Of a stretch of 39,109 nt of DNA, positions 1-7,770 are shown one piece after another. Location of the stretch: the NCBI GenBank assembly GCA_964619935.1, contig CAZUGO010000086.1, positions 1-39,109 on the forward strand. The letters are read 5' to 3'. The stretch comes from CAZUGO01 sp964619935 (GTDB lineage Bacteria; Planctomycetota; Phycisphaerae; UBA1845; CAIVHJ01). Position 1 is the first letter of the stretch. Every line of letters begins with the position of its first letter. The position numbers and the translations under genes are program-made. The notes below the pieces were generated by a model. It was not told the DNA's origin, made no database searches, and was given only the letters and a program-made list of their open reading frames with translations.

Positions 1-734
1 ACGCACCCCGGCCAGCTTCCAGCCGCGGACGTTGCACACTCCTCAAAGTAGAAGACGTCGCCGGAATCCACCTCGCCGTCGCTGTTGAAATCACCGGATC
101 CAGCAAGCGGAATGTCTCCGAACCGCACGTAATGCCACTGCGCGTGGCTTTCCAGAAAGCCGGAGCGGGCAACCCAGTTGATGGACGGAAAGAAGGAGGG
201 GTACGGACCCCCAGGCGTCCCCGCGTGGATCAACTCGCCGTCGATGAACCAGTAATAGGCCTGGTCACCGTAGACCTCCAGGCGGTGCGTGTGGACCTGA
301 TCCGGAGGGATGTCAACAAAGAGGATCACCGCAAACGAGTCCTGGATGAACTTCACCTGGTCCCGGGAAATGGCGAACCAGTAGGCCTCCCCACCCTGAT
401 TCCAGGCGGTCAGCAAGGCGGGGCCACCCCAGATAAATTCAGAACTTTCACCGTCGGCCAGCAGGCGCCACTCGACAAAAAACGTCTCGGCACCGTCGAA
501 TTCCATGATCGACCGTGTATAATGGTCCTGATCACCCCCGGGCGGTTCCCAGCATTCTCCCGCTTGCACAATCTGATGCAGAACGTTATTCTCCAGCCAC
601 CGTTCCGGCGTGCAGTCGACGCCGCGCACCCAGCCGGTCTCTTCCGGAAACAAGGAGGCGGCTTCATATGAGACCACGTCAGCCCATACGGGGGCCGCCA
701 CCAGAATGATCAGGATCGCAACCACGCGTGTCAT
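1..734 (-). CDS. Secreted lectin-like protein with C-terminal dockerin-type EF-hand (3' end cut by window edge)
   Basis: The frame is open from ATG at 732-734 to the window edge, so the C-terminus is missing. The N-terminus has a short charged start and a hydrophobic core ending in A-P-V-W-A-D, a clear signal peptide with likely cleavage after VWA. The body (about residues 20-205) is rich in Trp, Tyr and Gly and alternates short strands, like concanavalin A/LamG-type lectin folds; this is a fold guess. Near the end, GDFNSDGEVDSGDVFYFEEC is a Ca-binding dockerin-like EF-hand with Asp/Asn at the loop positions, as found at the C-termini of many planctomycete secreted proteins. A second EF-hand would be expected beyond the edge. 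It is divergent from the repeat protein at 817, with 82 bp between the starts. Probably an exported surface or extracellular protein; substrate unknown. Confidence 0.8.
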   Translation of the reverse strand, partial: MTRVVAILIILVAAPVWADVVSYEAASLFPEETGWVRGVDCTPERWLENNVLHQIVQAGECWEPPGGDQDHYTRSIMEFDGAETFFVEWRLLADGESSEFIWGGPALLTAWNQGGEAYWFAISRDQVKFIQDSFAVILFVDIPPDQVHTHRLEVYGDQAYYWFIDGELIHAGTPGGPYPSFFPSINWVARSGFLESHAQWHYVRFGDIPLAGSGDFNSDGEVDSGDVFYFEECATSAAGSWPGC

Positions 735-760
735 GGGACTCGCCCCTTTCCAATTAGTCT

Positions 761-781
761 CTGCTGCCGGCGAAGCAGCAG
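761..781. other. 7-bp inverted repeat in the divergent intergenic spacer
   Basis: CTGCTGC at 761-767 and GCAGCAG at 775-781 form a perfect 7-bp hairpin with a 7-nt loop. It lies between the two divergent starts (734 and 817), about 35 nt before the right-hand start. It could be a regulator site or a 5' leader structure. No convincing -35/-10 pair was seen nearby. Confidence 0.3.
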
Positions 782-816
782 CCCGCAGCTCACCACTCTA
801 GCCCAAGGAGCATCCA

Positions 817-2842
817 ATGAGAACCCGGATTACACCCAGCCTCATCGGTGGTCTGGCCCTGGCCATCGTAACTGCCCCCCCCCCCAAGCACTTCGGTTGC
901 AGCAGAAAACTGCACGACCAACCCATCGACCGGACCGGACATCTGCGTGAGCTTTGACAGCGGCACGCCTTTTGAGGGCACGCACTTCACCGTGGATTAC
1001 CAGACGGATTCAACCAAGCCGAGTGTGACCCTCAAGGCCGGCAGTCTGAGTTGGAAGGTGCGCTCGGATGACGGCGGCAGCCCCGGCAAGATCGGCACCA
1101 TTTCCCTTAATCCAAATGTAGGTACGGACGACTTCGGAGTGTCGGTCATGAACGGCGCCAACCCCGGCGCCACGGACATCGGTGCCATCCATCTGGATGC
1201 GGGCGGCGGCTGGACCGGTACGGCAGACCTGAACGGACTCCTAATATCAGGGAGCCTCACGGGTGAGCTGACGGTCCAAAACGAGGTCAAGGGCGCGGTC
1301 CTGATCAGCGGCTCAGTCGTCGGCCCGCTGACCGTCGCCAAGGTCACCGGGTTTCTGAACATCGTGGGCGACTACGGCGATAGCAGCGCCAACCACACCT
1401 TCGACATTGATGAGATCAGCGGCGGCGGCATCGTGTATATCCAGGACGATGTGCTCAACAGTGCCAGCGGTACGCTGACCGTGACCGTGGACACCATTGG
1501 CGACGGCAGCACCGTCGGCACGTTCAAGATCTTTGACGACGTCTCCAGTTCGAATGTCACCATCACCATCGGCGACTTGGGGGACGATACCAGCGCCGGC
1601 GGCGTTTCCGGCTTCGAGATCGGTGGGGACTTGGGCGGCACGCTCGTGCTGACCGAGGGTGTGCCCAGCACCGAGGATCCCGGGAGCACCAATTTCGTGA
1701 CGGTCAACACCCTGACCTCGACCGGGATCATCGATTTGACCAACGATCCCGTGCAAGGCACGTTGTTCATCACCAACAGCGCCGAGAGCGGTTCGGAGAT
1801 CAGGAACGGCGGAGCCATCCAGGGCTCGGTATACCCGGCCGAGAACAATGGTGACTTCGCCGGGACTGCCACCTTCGACTCCATCGCCGCCGGCGGGAAC
1901 CTGTGGTGCTTTGACCCGTCTGGCGCAATCAAAGAATGCGCCGTCACCGGGACGATCAACATCACTAACGACGTTGACGGCCTGATCCGCGTGGACGGAA
2001 ATATGAGCGGTACGCTCGATATCGGCGGAGACGTCGGGCCGCACTCCGGCGATGACGGGCTGGTCTGGATCGTGGAGACCATGAGCGGCACGGTCCAGGT
2101 GGACGGTAGCGTGGATGGCCACATCCACTTCCCCAAGACGTTCGCCAGCCCTGGCGCGGTGACCATTGACGGCAGCCTCAACGGCTCCGGCGGCGTGTTC
2201 AAGCTCGGTGACAACATCTCCAGCGAGACCCACACCGGGGACCTGACGGTCAAGACAGACATGAACGGGTTGGTGGACGTCGATGGAGATTATGATGGCG
2301 ATATGATCGTTCAAGGAGACGCGGGCGGGGACTTCGATTTCGAGGCGGACCTCTCGGGAACGCTCACCATCGACGGCATCCTGGATAACGGATCCGATCT
2401 CGCGGTGGGAGAATCCTTGACCAGCACCGCGGAAATCACCATCAAAGACGATTGCGAAGGTGACATCATCGTGGGCACTTCCACCGCCAGCGGTTCTGTC
2501 ATTCATCTCGAAGGCGGGCTGCAGAGCACCGGCACGGTGACCATCAACGAGGATGAGGGCGACCACGATGCCGGCGGGACCATCGCGGTAGGGTCCTTGA
2601 GCGGAGACCCCATTGCCGGCGACTACGACGGCTCCATCACCGTCAAAGACAACTCCGCCTCCGGCTGTAGTGGCAGTTACGGCGATCTGGACGGCGTGGT
2701 GCGCATCGCGGTGTGCGACGACAACGACGCTGCCGACCACACGGTCTGCGTCGAGGGCGATGTCAATGGCAGCATCTCCGTGGTGGGGGGCGGTGTGTGC
2801 TCGGCGAGCCCCAAGTCAGCCGTCTGTTTCGGGTGCCAATAG
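817..2842 (+). CDS. Large secreted repeat protein, out of frame at a C11 tract (phase-variable or sequence error)
   Basis: AAGGAG stands 6 nt before ATG 817, which begins a good signal peptide (MRTRITPSLIGGLALAIVTA). That frame meets TGA at 955-957. The long open frame (no stop until 2840-2842) lies one base off. It has a stop at 869-871 and only a weak internal GTG at 947. Removing one C from the run at 875-885 joins the signal peptide to P-P-P-S-T-S-V-A-A-E-N-C and gives one 674-residue protein with a plausible cleavage site after SVAA. The mature part consists of many short glycine-rich strands of the type G-x-[IVL]-x-[IV]-x-G-[SDN]-[VL]-x-G, suggesting a beta-helix or beta-roll stalk. The last 60 residues are Cys-rich (C-S-G, A-V-C-D, T-V-C, F-G-C-Q). 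No catalytic motif was seen. It is likely a surface or extracellular structural protein. Confidence 0.75.
875..885 (+). repeat. Homopolymeric C11 tract at the signal peptide/mature junction
   Basis: Eleven consecutive C lie inside the coding region, exactly where the reading frame breaks. C10 (also C7 or C13) would give one continuous secreted protein; C11 gives a truncated peptide of about 46 residues. Such tracts are classic sites of slipped-strand phase variation, but they are also common sites of sequencing and assembly indels. Confidence 0.85.
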
Positions 2843-2875
2843 TACGGGCGTAGGTGTCGCAGCGGGAACCCAGAA

Positions 2876-2907
2876 GCCGGCCGGCGAACACTCATCGGCC
2901 GGCCGGC
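2876..2907. terminator. Strong GC hairpin between convergent genes, putative bidirectional terminator
   Basis: GCCGGCCGGC at 2876-2885 and again at 2898-2907 pair perfectly (10 bp) around a 12-nt loop. It lies 34 nt after the stop of the plus-strand repeat protein and 53 nt after the end of the minus-strand gene train. There is no clear U-tract, so termination is inferred from position and stem strength. Confidence 0.5.
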
Positions 2908-2960
2908 CCGCTCGATCAGGTCTTGACGTCTCATCGTGGTTCAAGTCGGCGGCATGACCC

Positions 2961-3560
2961 TCAGCGGTCGGCGGAAACGGTCCAGTGCACCGCCGCGCCG
3001 ACCGCGGTGACCGCCGCGATGTGCCCGTGGTGTCTGTAGTGCTCCACGGACCATGAGGCACCGCGATACCGCAGCAGGACGCGTTGTTCGTCGGGCACGT
3101 CGATGACCCGGCAGTCGTCGAACCCCCCGATGCCCCGGCCGTTGGCCTTCAGCGTGGCTTCCTTGGCCGTCCACAGGCGAAAGAACATCTCCCAGTCGCG
3201 GCGGCCGGCGGCGTCCCACTCGCGTTCATCCGCCAGGCGGGTCCACAGCCCTGCATGACGGCGCGGCACGACGCACTCGACATCGATGCCCACCGGCCGC
3301 TCGGCAAGGACCGCGGCCACCATCGCCGGCTTGTGCGAGATTGACCAATGCCAGCCGTCGCGCGGCAGCGGCGCACCGTCCCCACCCTGCGGCCAGTCGC
3401 CCGCGGGGGCCCCGCAGGTCGTCGCACACACGGCCAGCGCCTCGCGGGCCTTGGCCCGCTGCAGAGCAACGCGCACGCGGGGCGACGCGGTCGGGTCACT
3501 GCGGATTCCCATCAGCAGCGGTTGCAGGACCACGTGGCGTCCTCTGGCGGAGGGGTTCAT
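2961..3560 (-). CDS. 4'-phosphopantetheinyl transferase (Sfp type)
   Basis: Transfers the phosphopantetheine arm of CoA to a conserved Ser of a carrier protein. The 199 residues contain the family signatures: WHWSISHKP (70-78), RPVGIDVE (88-95, Mg-binding Asp93 and Glu95) and LWTAKEATLKANGRG (129-143, catalytic Glu134 and Lys138). It is slightly shorter than typical Sfp proteins. Its ATG overlaps the stop of the upstream fabI-like gene in an ATGA arrangement, which implies translational coupling. As the last gene of the cluster it very likely activates the cluster's acyl carrier protein (Ser40 of the gene at 10228-10491), although it could also serve a housekeeping ACP. Confidence 0.9.
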   Translation of the reverse strand: MNPSARGRHVVLQPLLMGIRSDPTASPRVRVALQRAKAREALAVCATTCGAPAGDWPQGGDGAPLPRDGWHWSISHKPAMVAAVLAERPVGIDVECVVPRRHAGLWTRLADEREWDAAGRRDWEMFFRLWTAKEATLKANGRGIGGFDDCRVIDVPDEQRVLLRYRGASWSVEHYRHHGHIAAVTAVGAAVHWTVSADR

Positions 3561-4426
3561 GACCCAAGTTCGGCATCGCCGGCCGCTGGGGAATCCGGAC
3601 CGCCGCCCTCGGCCGTGGGCCAGACCGCCCGGGTGGTGTGCTTGACGATGTCGGCATCGAAGTAGTTTCGGCCCATGCCGGCGTCAACCACGATACCCTG
3701 GGCGTTGATGCCCGCGGAACGCCGGCTCAACAGAAACGCAGCGACGTCGGCCACTTCGGCGCAGGTCAGGGCCGCCTTGCGCAAGGTCGCCTGCTCGGCG
3801 AACAGATAATGATCCAGATAGTCGGGGATGCCAGCGGAGGCCGAGGTCTTGAGCAGTCCGGCACACACGGCATTGAACCGGATCTGCGAGAAGCGGCTGA
3901 AGGACTTCGCCAGGAAGGTCACCGCGGAATCCAGGGCCGCCTTGGCCGGTGCCAGGTAGCCGTAAGCCTCGGCGGCCATGTGCGCCGTCGAGATCGAAAT
4001 GGTCACCACGCTGCCGCACGGGTCCAGGTGCTCCTTGAAGGCATTGGCCAGGGCGATCAGCGAGTAACAACTGATGTCCACCGCCTGCAGGAAGTCGTCC
4101 CGCCGAACCTCGTGAAATCGGCCGGTGAAACGCGCGTAGTTGGCGAAGGCGATCGAGTGCACCAGGCCGGAGATGCGCTGATGCCTCTGTCGCACGGCGA
4201 CCGCCAGTTGCTCGATCTGGCGGCTGTCGGATACGTCACAGACGTGCACTTCGCGGCCGGGCAGCAGGCGGGCGAGTTGGTCGCGGCGCTGCTCGGAGCG
4301 CACGCTGTACACCACGGTGGCGCCCTGCGCTTCGAGGACCCGGGCAATGTGGAACGCCACGCTGCGCTTGTTGGCCACGCCCAACACCACAATGGTCTGG
4401 CCTGCAAGATCGAGAAAGCTCACCAT
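3557..4426 (-). CDS. fabI: Enoyl-ACP reductase, FabI-type short-chain dehydrogenase
   Basis: Reduces the trans-2-enoyl-ACP double bond with NAD(P)H in type II fatty acid synthesis. The 289-residue form starts at ATG 4424-4426 (MVSFLDLAGQ), because the fold begins there; the frame is open further upstream without similarity. The dinucleotide site is V-L-G-V-A-N-K-R-S-V-A-F, the FabI version of the Rossmann glycine motif. The catalytic pair Y-x6-K is seen in AYGYLAPAKAA. The C-terminus, after GINAQGIVVDAG, has an extra tail of about 40 residues. Its stop overlaps the PPTase start. No radical-SAM or ketoreductase (FabG) gene stands beside it, so the ketoreduction step must come from elsewhere in the genome. 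Confidence 0.88.
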   Translation of the reverse strand: MVSFLDLAGQTIVVLGVANKRSVAFHIARVLEAQGATVVYSVRSEQRRDQLARLLPGREVHVCDVSDSRQIEQLAVAVRQRHQRISGLVHSIAFANYARFTGRFHEVRRDDFLQAVDISCYSLIALANAFKEHLDPCGSVVTISISTAHMAAEAYGYLAPAKAALDSAVTFLAKSFSRFSQIRFNAVCAGLLKTSASAGIPDYLDHYLFAEQATLRKAALTCAEVADVAAFLLSRRSAGINAQGIVVDAGMGRNYFDADIVKHTTRAVWPTAEGGGPDSPAAGDAELGS

Positions 4427-4541
4427 GCCGTCCCGTCCACCGTTCGCCGCCCGCGGCCCCCAGACATCAGAAACCTCCAACGGGCAGCGGGCCTCGTTGT
4501 ACCCCGCCCCTCGGCGCCCGTCAAACCACGACGGCGGCGGT

Positions 4542-5714
4542 TCACGCCTGATCGATTGCCGTGCCACATTCCGGACAGATCGGCGAGGTCAACTGGTAGA
4601 GTAGGTATTGGCATTTCGGGCAGCGGGGTTCTTCCACCACGACGTGGATCCTCAGCCCGCAGGCCCGGCAACGATCGCCCCCCGGAGCCAGGTCCTGCTT
4701 CCTGGCACAACGCGGACACACCAGCACCACCCGGAAGTCCGCCAGCGCCCCGGCTTCGTAGTCGACACTCCGGTTCAAGCGGGCCAACACCAGCAGGGCG
4801 AGTGTTCCGCAGGCCGCGAGGATGCCGCTGGCGCCGGTGAGTCGTCCGAGGATCTCGAGGGTCCCGCCGGTCAGCGGATACAGGCGGCCTTCGATCACCA
4901 GCAGTTCGATCAACCCGGCAGTGGCGGCCACCGCGGCCACGGTGGCCCAGCGCACCCACAGTTGCGGGCGGCTGAGTGGGCACAGGCGCACCAGGTTGGC
5001 ATGGGCCACGGCCACCGCGGCAGCCATCAACCCGCTGCACCATGCGACGCCGCGATCGGTTTCGGACCCCCAGATCTGGACCAGCCATAGGCTACTGCCG
5101 AGCACAGCCAGGCCCACACCCAGCCACGGCCAGCGCCGCGGCAGCGGCCGGTGGATCTCGACCAGGCTGGCACTGACCAGCACTCCGCCGGTCAGCACGG
5201 CCAGCGCCGTCGCAAAAAGGTCCTCCGTGGCGCCCGGCCTCCAATTCGCCGACCAGACGTTCGCCGACCAGACGCCGGTCACCGCGACCGCGAAAGCGGC
5301 GGCGCAGCTCGCCAGGGCCACCCCGCCGGACTCCCGCGTGCGGCGGCCGCCCAGCAGCACCACGCTGCCCATGCCCAGCAGGGCCGCCGGAACGCCGAGC
5401 GCCATGGTAAACGCCATGCGCTCTTCGAAACCGGATCCGAACAACTGCAAGGCATCCCAGATCAGCAACAGGGCCCCGCTGAACTCCAGGATGACCGCAA
5501 ACATCCCCAGCATTCCGGCGAAGCGGGTGGGCGCGCGATCGATGAGCATAGACATGAGAATCAACAAACCACAAGCCGTGGCAGTGGCCAGACCGGTTCC
5601 GGTCACGCGCCAGGGCAATGCCCCCTGACTCAGCAGGATGGCCCCGACGCTGGTCAGGGCCGCCAGCCCCAGCGACCACAGCATGATCCGCAACAGCAAT
5701 CTGCGAAGCGGCAT
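4542..5714 (-). CDS. Polytopic membrane protein with C-terminal double zinc ribbon, unknown function
   Basis: The start is ATG 5712-5714 (MPLRRLLLRI), preceded by AGGAAGAG at SD distance; 390 residues. Roughly nine or ten hydrophobic segments fill the first 315 residues. The C-terminus, presumably cytosolic, carries two CxxC...CxxC units: CPRCARK...CRACG and CPKCQYL...CPECG. I do not recognise a named family. It sits inside the lipid cluster between fabZ and fabI (32 nt after fabZ, 115 nt before fabI) in the same orientation, so it is probably co-transcribed. A role in the cluster (sensor, membrane anchor or export helper) is guesswork. Inside it, VWSAN is repeated twice in tandem because of a 15-bp DNA duplication. 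Confidence 0.75.
   Translation of the reverse strand: MPLRRLLLRIMLWSLGLAALTSVGAILLSQGALPWRVTGTGLATATACGLLILMSMLIDRAPTRFAGMLGMFAVILEFSGALLLIWDALQLFGSGFEERMAFTMALGVPAALLGMGSVVLLGGRRTRESGGVALASCAAAFAVAVTGVWSANVWSANWRPGATEDLFATALAVLTGGVLVSASLVEIHRPLPRRWPWLGVGLAVLGSSLWLVQIWGSETDRGVAWCSGLMAAAVAVAHANLVRLCPLSRPQLWVRWATVAAVAATAGLIELLVIEGRLYPLTGGTLEILGRLTGASGILAACGTLALLVLARLNRSVDYEAGALADFRVVLVCPRCARKQDLAPGGDRCRACGLRIHVVVEEPRCPKCQYLLYQLTSPICPECGTAIDQA
5245..5274. repeat. Perfect 15-bp tandem duplication inside a coding region
   Basis: TTCGCCGACCAGACG occurs at 5245-5259 and again at 5260-5274. It preserves the frame and duplicates VWSAN in the zinc-ribbon membrane protein. It looks like a recent replication slippage. 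Confidence 0.85.
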
Positions 5715-5746
5715 GATCTCTTCCTGTTCGGGGCTGCTCCGAACCC

Positions 5747-6172
5747 TCACAGCGCGGTGGCCGCAAAGGTCACCCGCAGGGCCGGCTGCTCACCGACCGT
5801 CAACCGCCCGGTCATGAAGAAGACGTCGTCGATCTGCTCGTCCAACTGCACCGCGACTTCCAGGATATCACCGGGCCGGACGATGTGCCTGAACTTGGCT
5901 TCGCGGATGCGCGTGATCACCGGCGTGGTTTTCGCCGCCGTCTCAGTGCCCAGCCGCCGGCCGACCAGCAGGGCACCCGCCTGAAAGCAGCACTCGCACA
6001 GCAACACCCCGGGCATCACCGGATTCCCCGGATAGTGCCCCCGGAAGAACTCAGCCTGCGGGTCGGCAAGCACCCGGGTGCAGATACGGTCGGCGTCCAG
6101 CGCCAGCACTTGGTCGACGAACAAGAACGGCGGGCGGTGCGGTAGGCCGTCGATGGATTCCGCTTTGTTCAT
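5747..6172 (-). CDS. fabZ: 3-hydroxyacyl-ACP dehydratase (FabZ/FabA-like hot-dog)
   Basis: Dehydrates 3-hydroxyacyl-ACP to the trans-2-enoyl form. The start is ATG 6170-6172 with GGAGG 7 nt upstream; 141 residues, the usual FabZ length. LPHRPPFLFVD (10-20) is the FabZ N-terminal signature. FFRGHYPGNPVMPGVLLCE (42-60) holds the catalytic pair His46 and Glu60 with the normal 14-residue spacing. The sequence after Glu60 is C-C-F-Q where most FabZ have A-M-A-Q, so the active-site tunnel is somewhat divergent. It is in the lipid cluster between a CrtI-like oxidoreductase and the zinc-ribbon membrane protein, so it is likely specialised for the cluster's unusual chain rather than the sole housekeeping FabZ. 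Confidence 0.9.
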   Translation of the reverse strand: MNKAESIDGLPHRPPFLFVDQVLALDADRICTRVLADPQAEFFRGHYPGNPVMPGVLLCECCFQAGALLVGRRLGTETAAKTTPVITRIREAKFRHIVRPGDILEVAVQLDEQIDDVFFMTGRLTVGEQPALRVTFAATAL

Positions 6173-6236
6173 GTCGCTGCCTCCGCCCGGCTGCGCGTCG
6201 TCCCCGGGGGCGGGGTGCTGCACCGCACCGCGCCCG

Positions 6237-7736
6237 CTACGCCGGGGTCCGGGCGCTGCCCAGGAAACGGTCCACTTCGTTGGCCACGATCACGCCGTAG
6301 TTGATGGTCCCCAGCCAGCCGGACATGATGATGCCCACGCTGCCGGTGTGAAACAGGCCGGGGATCTCCTTGGGCAGATCCATGCTGACCTGCAGCCCTT
6401 CGAACTTGGTGCCGAAGGTCGCCCCGCGGGCCTGCTGGGTATAGTGCTCGAAGGTGCGGGGCGTCGCCGCTTCGATGTGATCGACCTTGTCGCGGATGTC
6501 GGGGACGTATCGCTCGAGGTGATCCAGCGTGGTCTCGCACAGCCGTCGCTTGGCCTCCTGATAGTCGCCCTCCGGCAGTTCCGCCCAGTCCGCGTAGTTG
6601 GCGTTGGTGCTGGAGACCACGGCATAGCGGCCCAGGTCCGGCCGGGTGTCGCTATAGTACAACGAAAACGTCCGGCTGGTGATGTCCCGGGCGCACATCC
6701 GTCGATGGTCGAACTCCGGCCACACCGAACTGAAGATCAGGTCGCCGACATAGTCCAGGGTGGCGCCCTTGCGGATGCCCAGGTACACCTGGCAACTGCT
6801 GTTGTTCAGCCGCACCGCCCGGGCCTGGGCGACGAATTCGGGCCTGAAGCGATCGGCTCCGACCAGGCGCTCGACGGTCGCCTTGAGGTTGGCGTTCGAG
6901 ACCACCGTGTCGCTGGACATACGGCGGCCGTTGACCACCACGCCGCCGACCCGCCCGCCCTGCACCCGGATCGCTTCGACCTGGCAGGATTGCCGCAGGT
7001 CCACCCCGTTGCCCGCCAATTCCTGCTTCATCATGCGAATGAGCTTGTCGGTCCCACCCTTGAAGATGAACACACCCTTGCTCATGAAGTTGGAGAACAC
7101 GATCCCGTAGGTAATCGCCGGGTCGTCCAGGGTCGACCCGTTGGCATAATTGATCGGCTCCATCAACAGGCGCCAGACATCGGTCCGCCCGGGAAAGAAC
7201 TGCTCAAACAACTCGCGGGTGGTCATGCGGGCGTCGTCGTAGAAGTCCATGCCGCGGGCGGTGTCGAAGAAGGCGGCCACCGCCTGCGGGGCGATCCCGA
7301 ACTGCTCGACCAGAATCCGCGTGAAGTCGTCGCGCGAGTAGGTGGTCTCCAATTGGAACTGCGGATTGTCGAAACGGATGCCGCGGAGCTGCGCGATGCA
7401 CCCGGCGATCTCGGCAGTCCAGTAGCGGCGGCAGCTCTTGATCATCCCCACCGGGAAACCGTGCAACGAGATGTCGAAGACATGTCCGCCGCGGCGTTTG
7501 AACCAGGTGGCCATCCCGCCGAAGTTGTAGTGCTGTTCCAGGAGCAGCACCGAGCGGCCGGCCTTGGCGAGGACGTTGGCACAGGTCATGCCCGCCAGCC
7601 CGCTGCCGATGACGATCACGTCGTAATGATCGCGGAGCCCTTCCAGGCGATCGCGCCGGCGGGTCTTTTGCCGGACCGACTCGTAGTATGCCGAGCGATC
7701 CTGGGCCGGCGTAAAGTATGGTTCTGGCTGACTCAC
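6237..7736 (-). CDS. CrtI/CrtISO-like FAD-dependent oxidoreductase (first of two)
   Basis: The start is GTG 7734-7736 (VSQPEPYFTP), with GAGGAT a few nt upstream; an upstream in-frame ATG at 7823 would overlap the previous gene by 53 nt. 499 residues. The N-terminal Rossmann site is YDVIVIGSGLAGMT (GxGxxG at 44-49), followed by LLLEQHYNFGGMATWF. The C-terminus has the FAD-binding signature GLFHTGSVGIIMSGWLGTINYG. This is the phytoene desaturase/carotenoid isomerase superfamily, whose members desaturate, isomerise or saturate polyene chains. No squalene/phytoene synthase gene is present, so the substrate is more likely an acyl or hydrocarbon chain made by this cluster. It lies 34 nt after the second such gene. 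The exact reaction cannot be read from sequence. Confidence 0.85.
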   Translation of the reverse strand: MSQPEPYFTPAQDRSAYYESVRQKTRRRDRLEGLRDHYDVIVIGSGLAGMTCANVLAKAGRSVLLLEQHYNFGGMATWFKRRGGHVFDISLHGFPVGMIKSCRRYWTAEIAGCIAQLRGIRFDNPQFQLETTYSRDDFTRILVEQFGIAPQAVAAFFDTARGMDFYDDARMTTRELFEQFFPGRTDVWRLLMEPINYANGSTLDDPAITYGIVFSNFMSKGVFIFKGGTDKLIRMMKQELAGNGVDLRQSCQVEAIRVQGGRVGGVVVNGRRMSSDTVVSNANLKATVERLVGADRFRPEFVAQARAVRLNNSSCQVYLGIRKGATLDYVGDLIFSSVWPEFDHRRMCARDITSRTFSLYYSDTRPDLGRYAVVSSTNANYADWAELPEGDYQEAKRRLCETTLDHLERYVPDIRDKVDHIEAATPRTFEHYTQQARGATFGTKFEGLQVSMDLPKEIPGLFHTGSVGIIMSGWLGTINYGVIVANEVDRFLGSARTPA

Positions 7737-7770
7737 GAGCGATCCTCGAGCGGCCACCGGGCGTGTGGCG

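Noticed and set aside
1313..2740. 475-codon minus-strand open frame opposite the repeat protein
   Set aside because: No start context or family; the plus-strand frame has signal peptide, SD and ordered repeats.
947..2842. Repeat protein starting at GTG 947 without frameshift
   Set aside because: This GTG is inside the mature sequence, has no SD, and would lose the export signal that sits one base out of frame just upstream.
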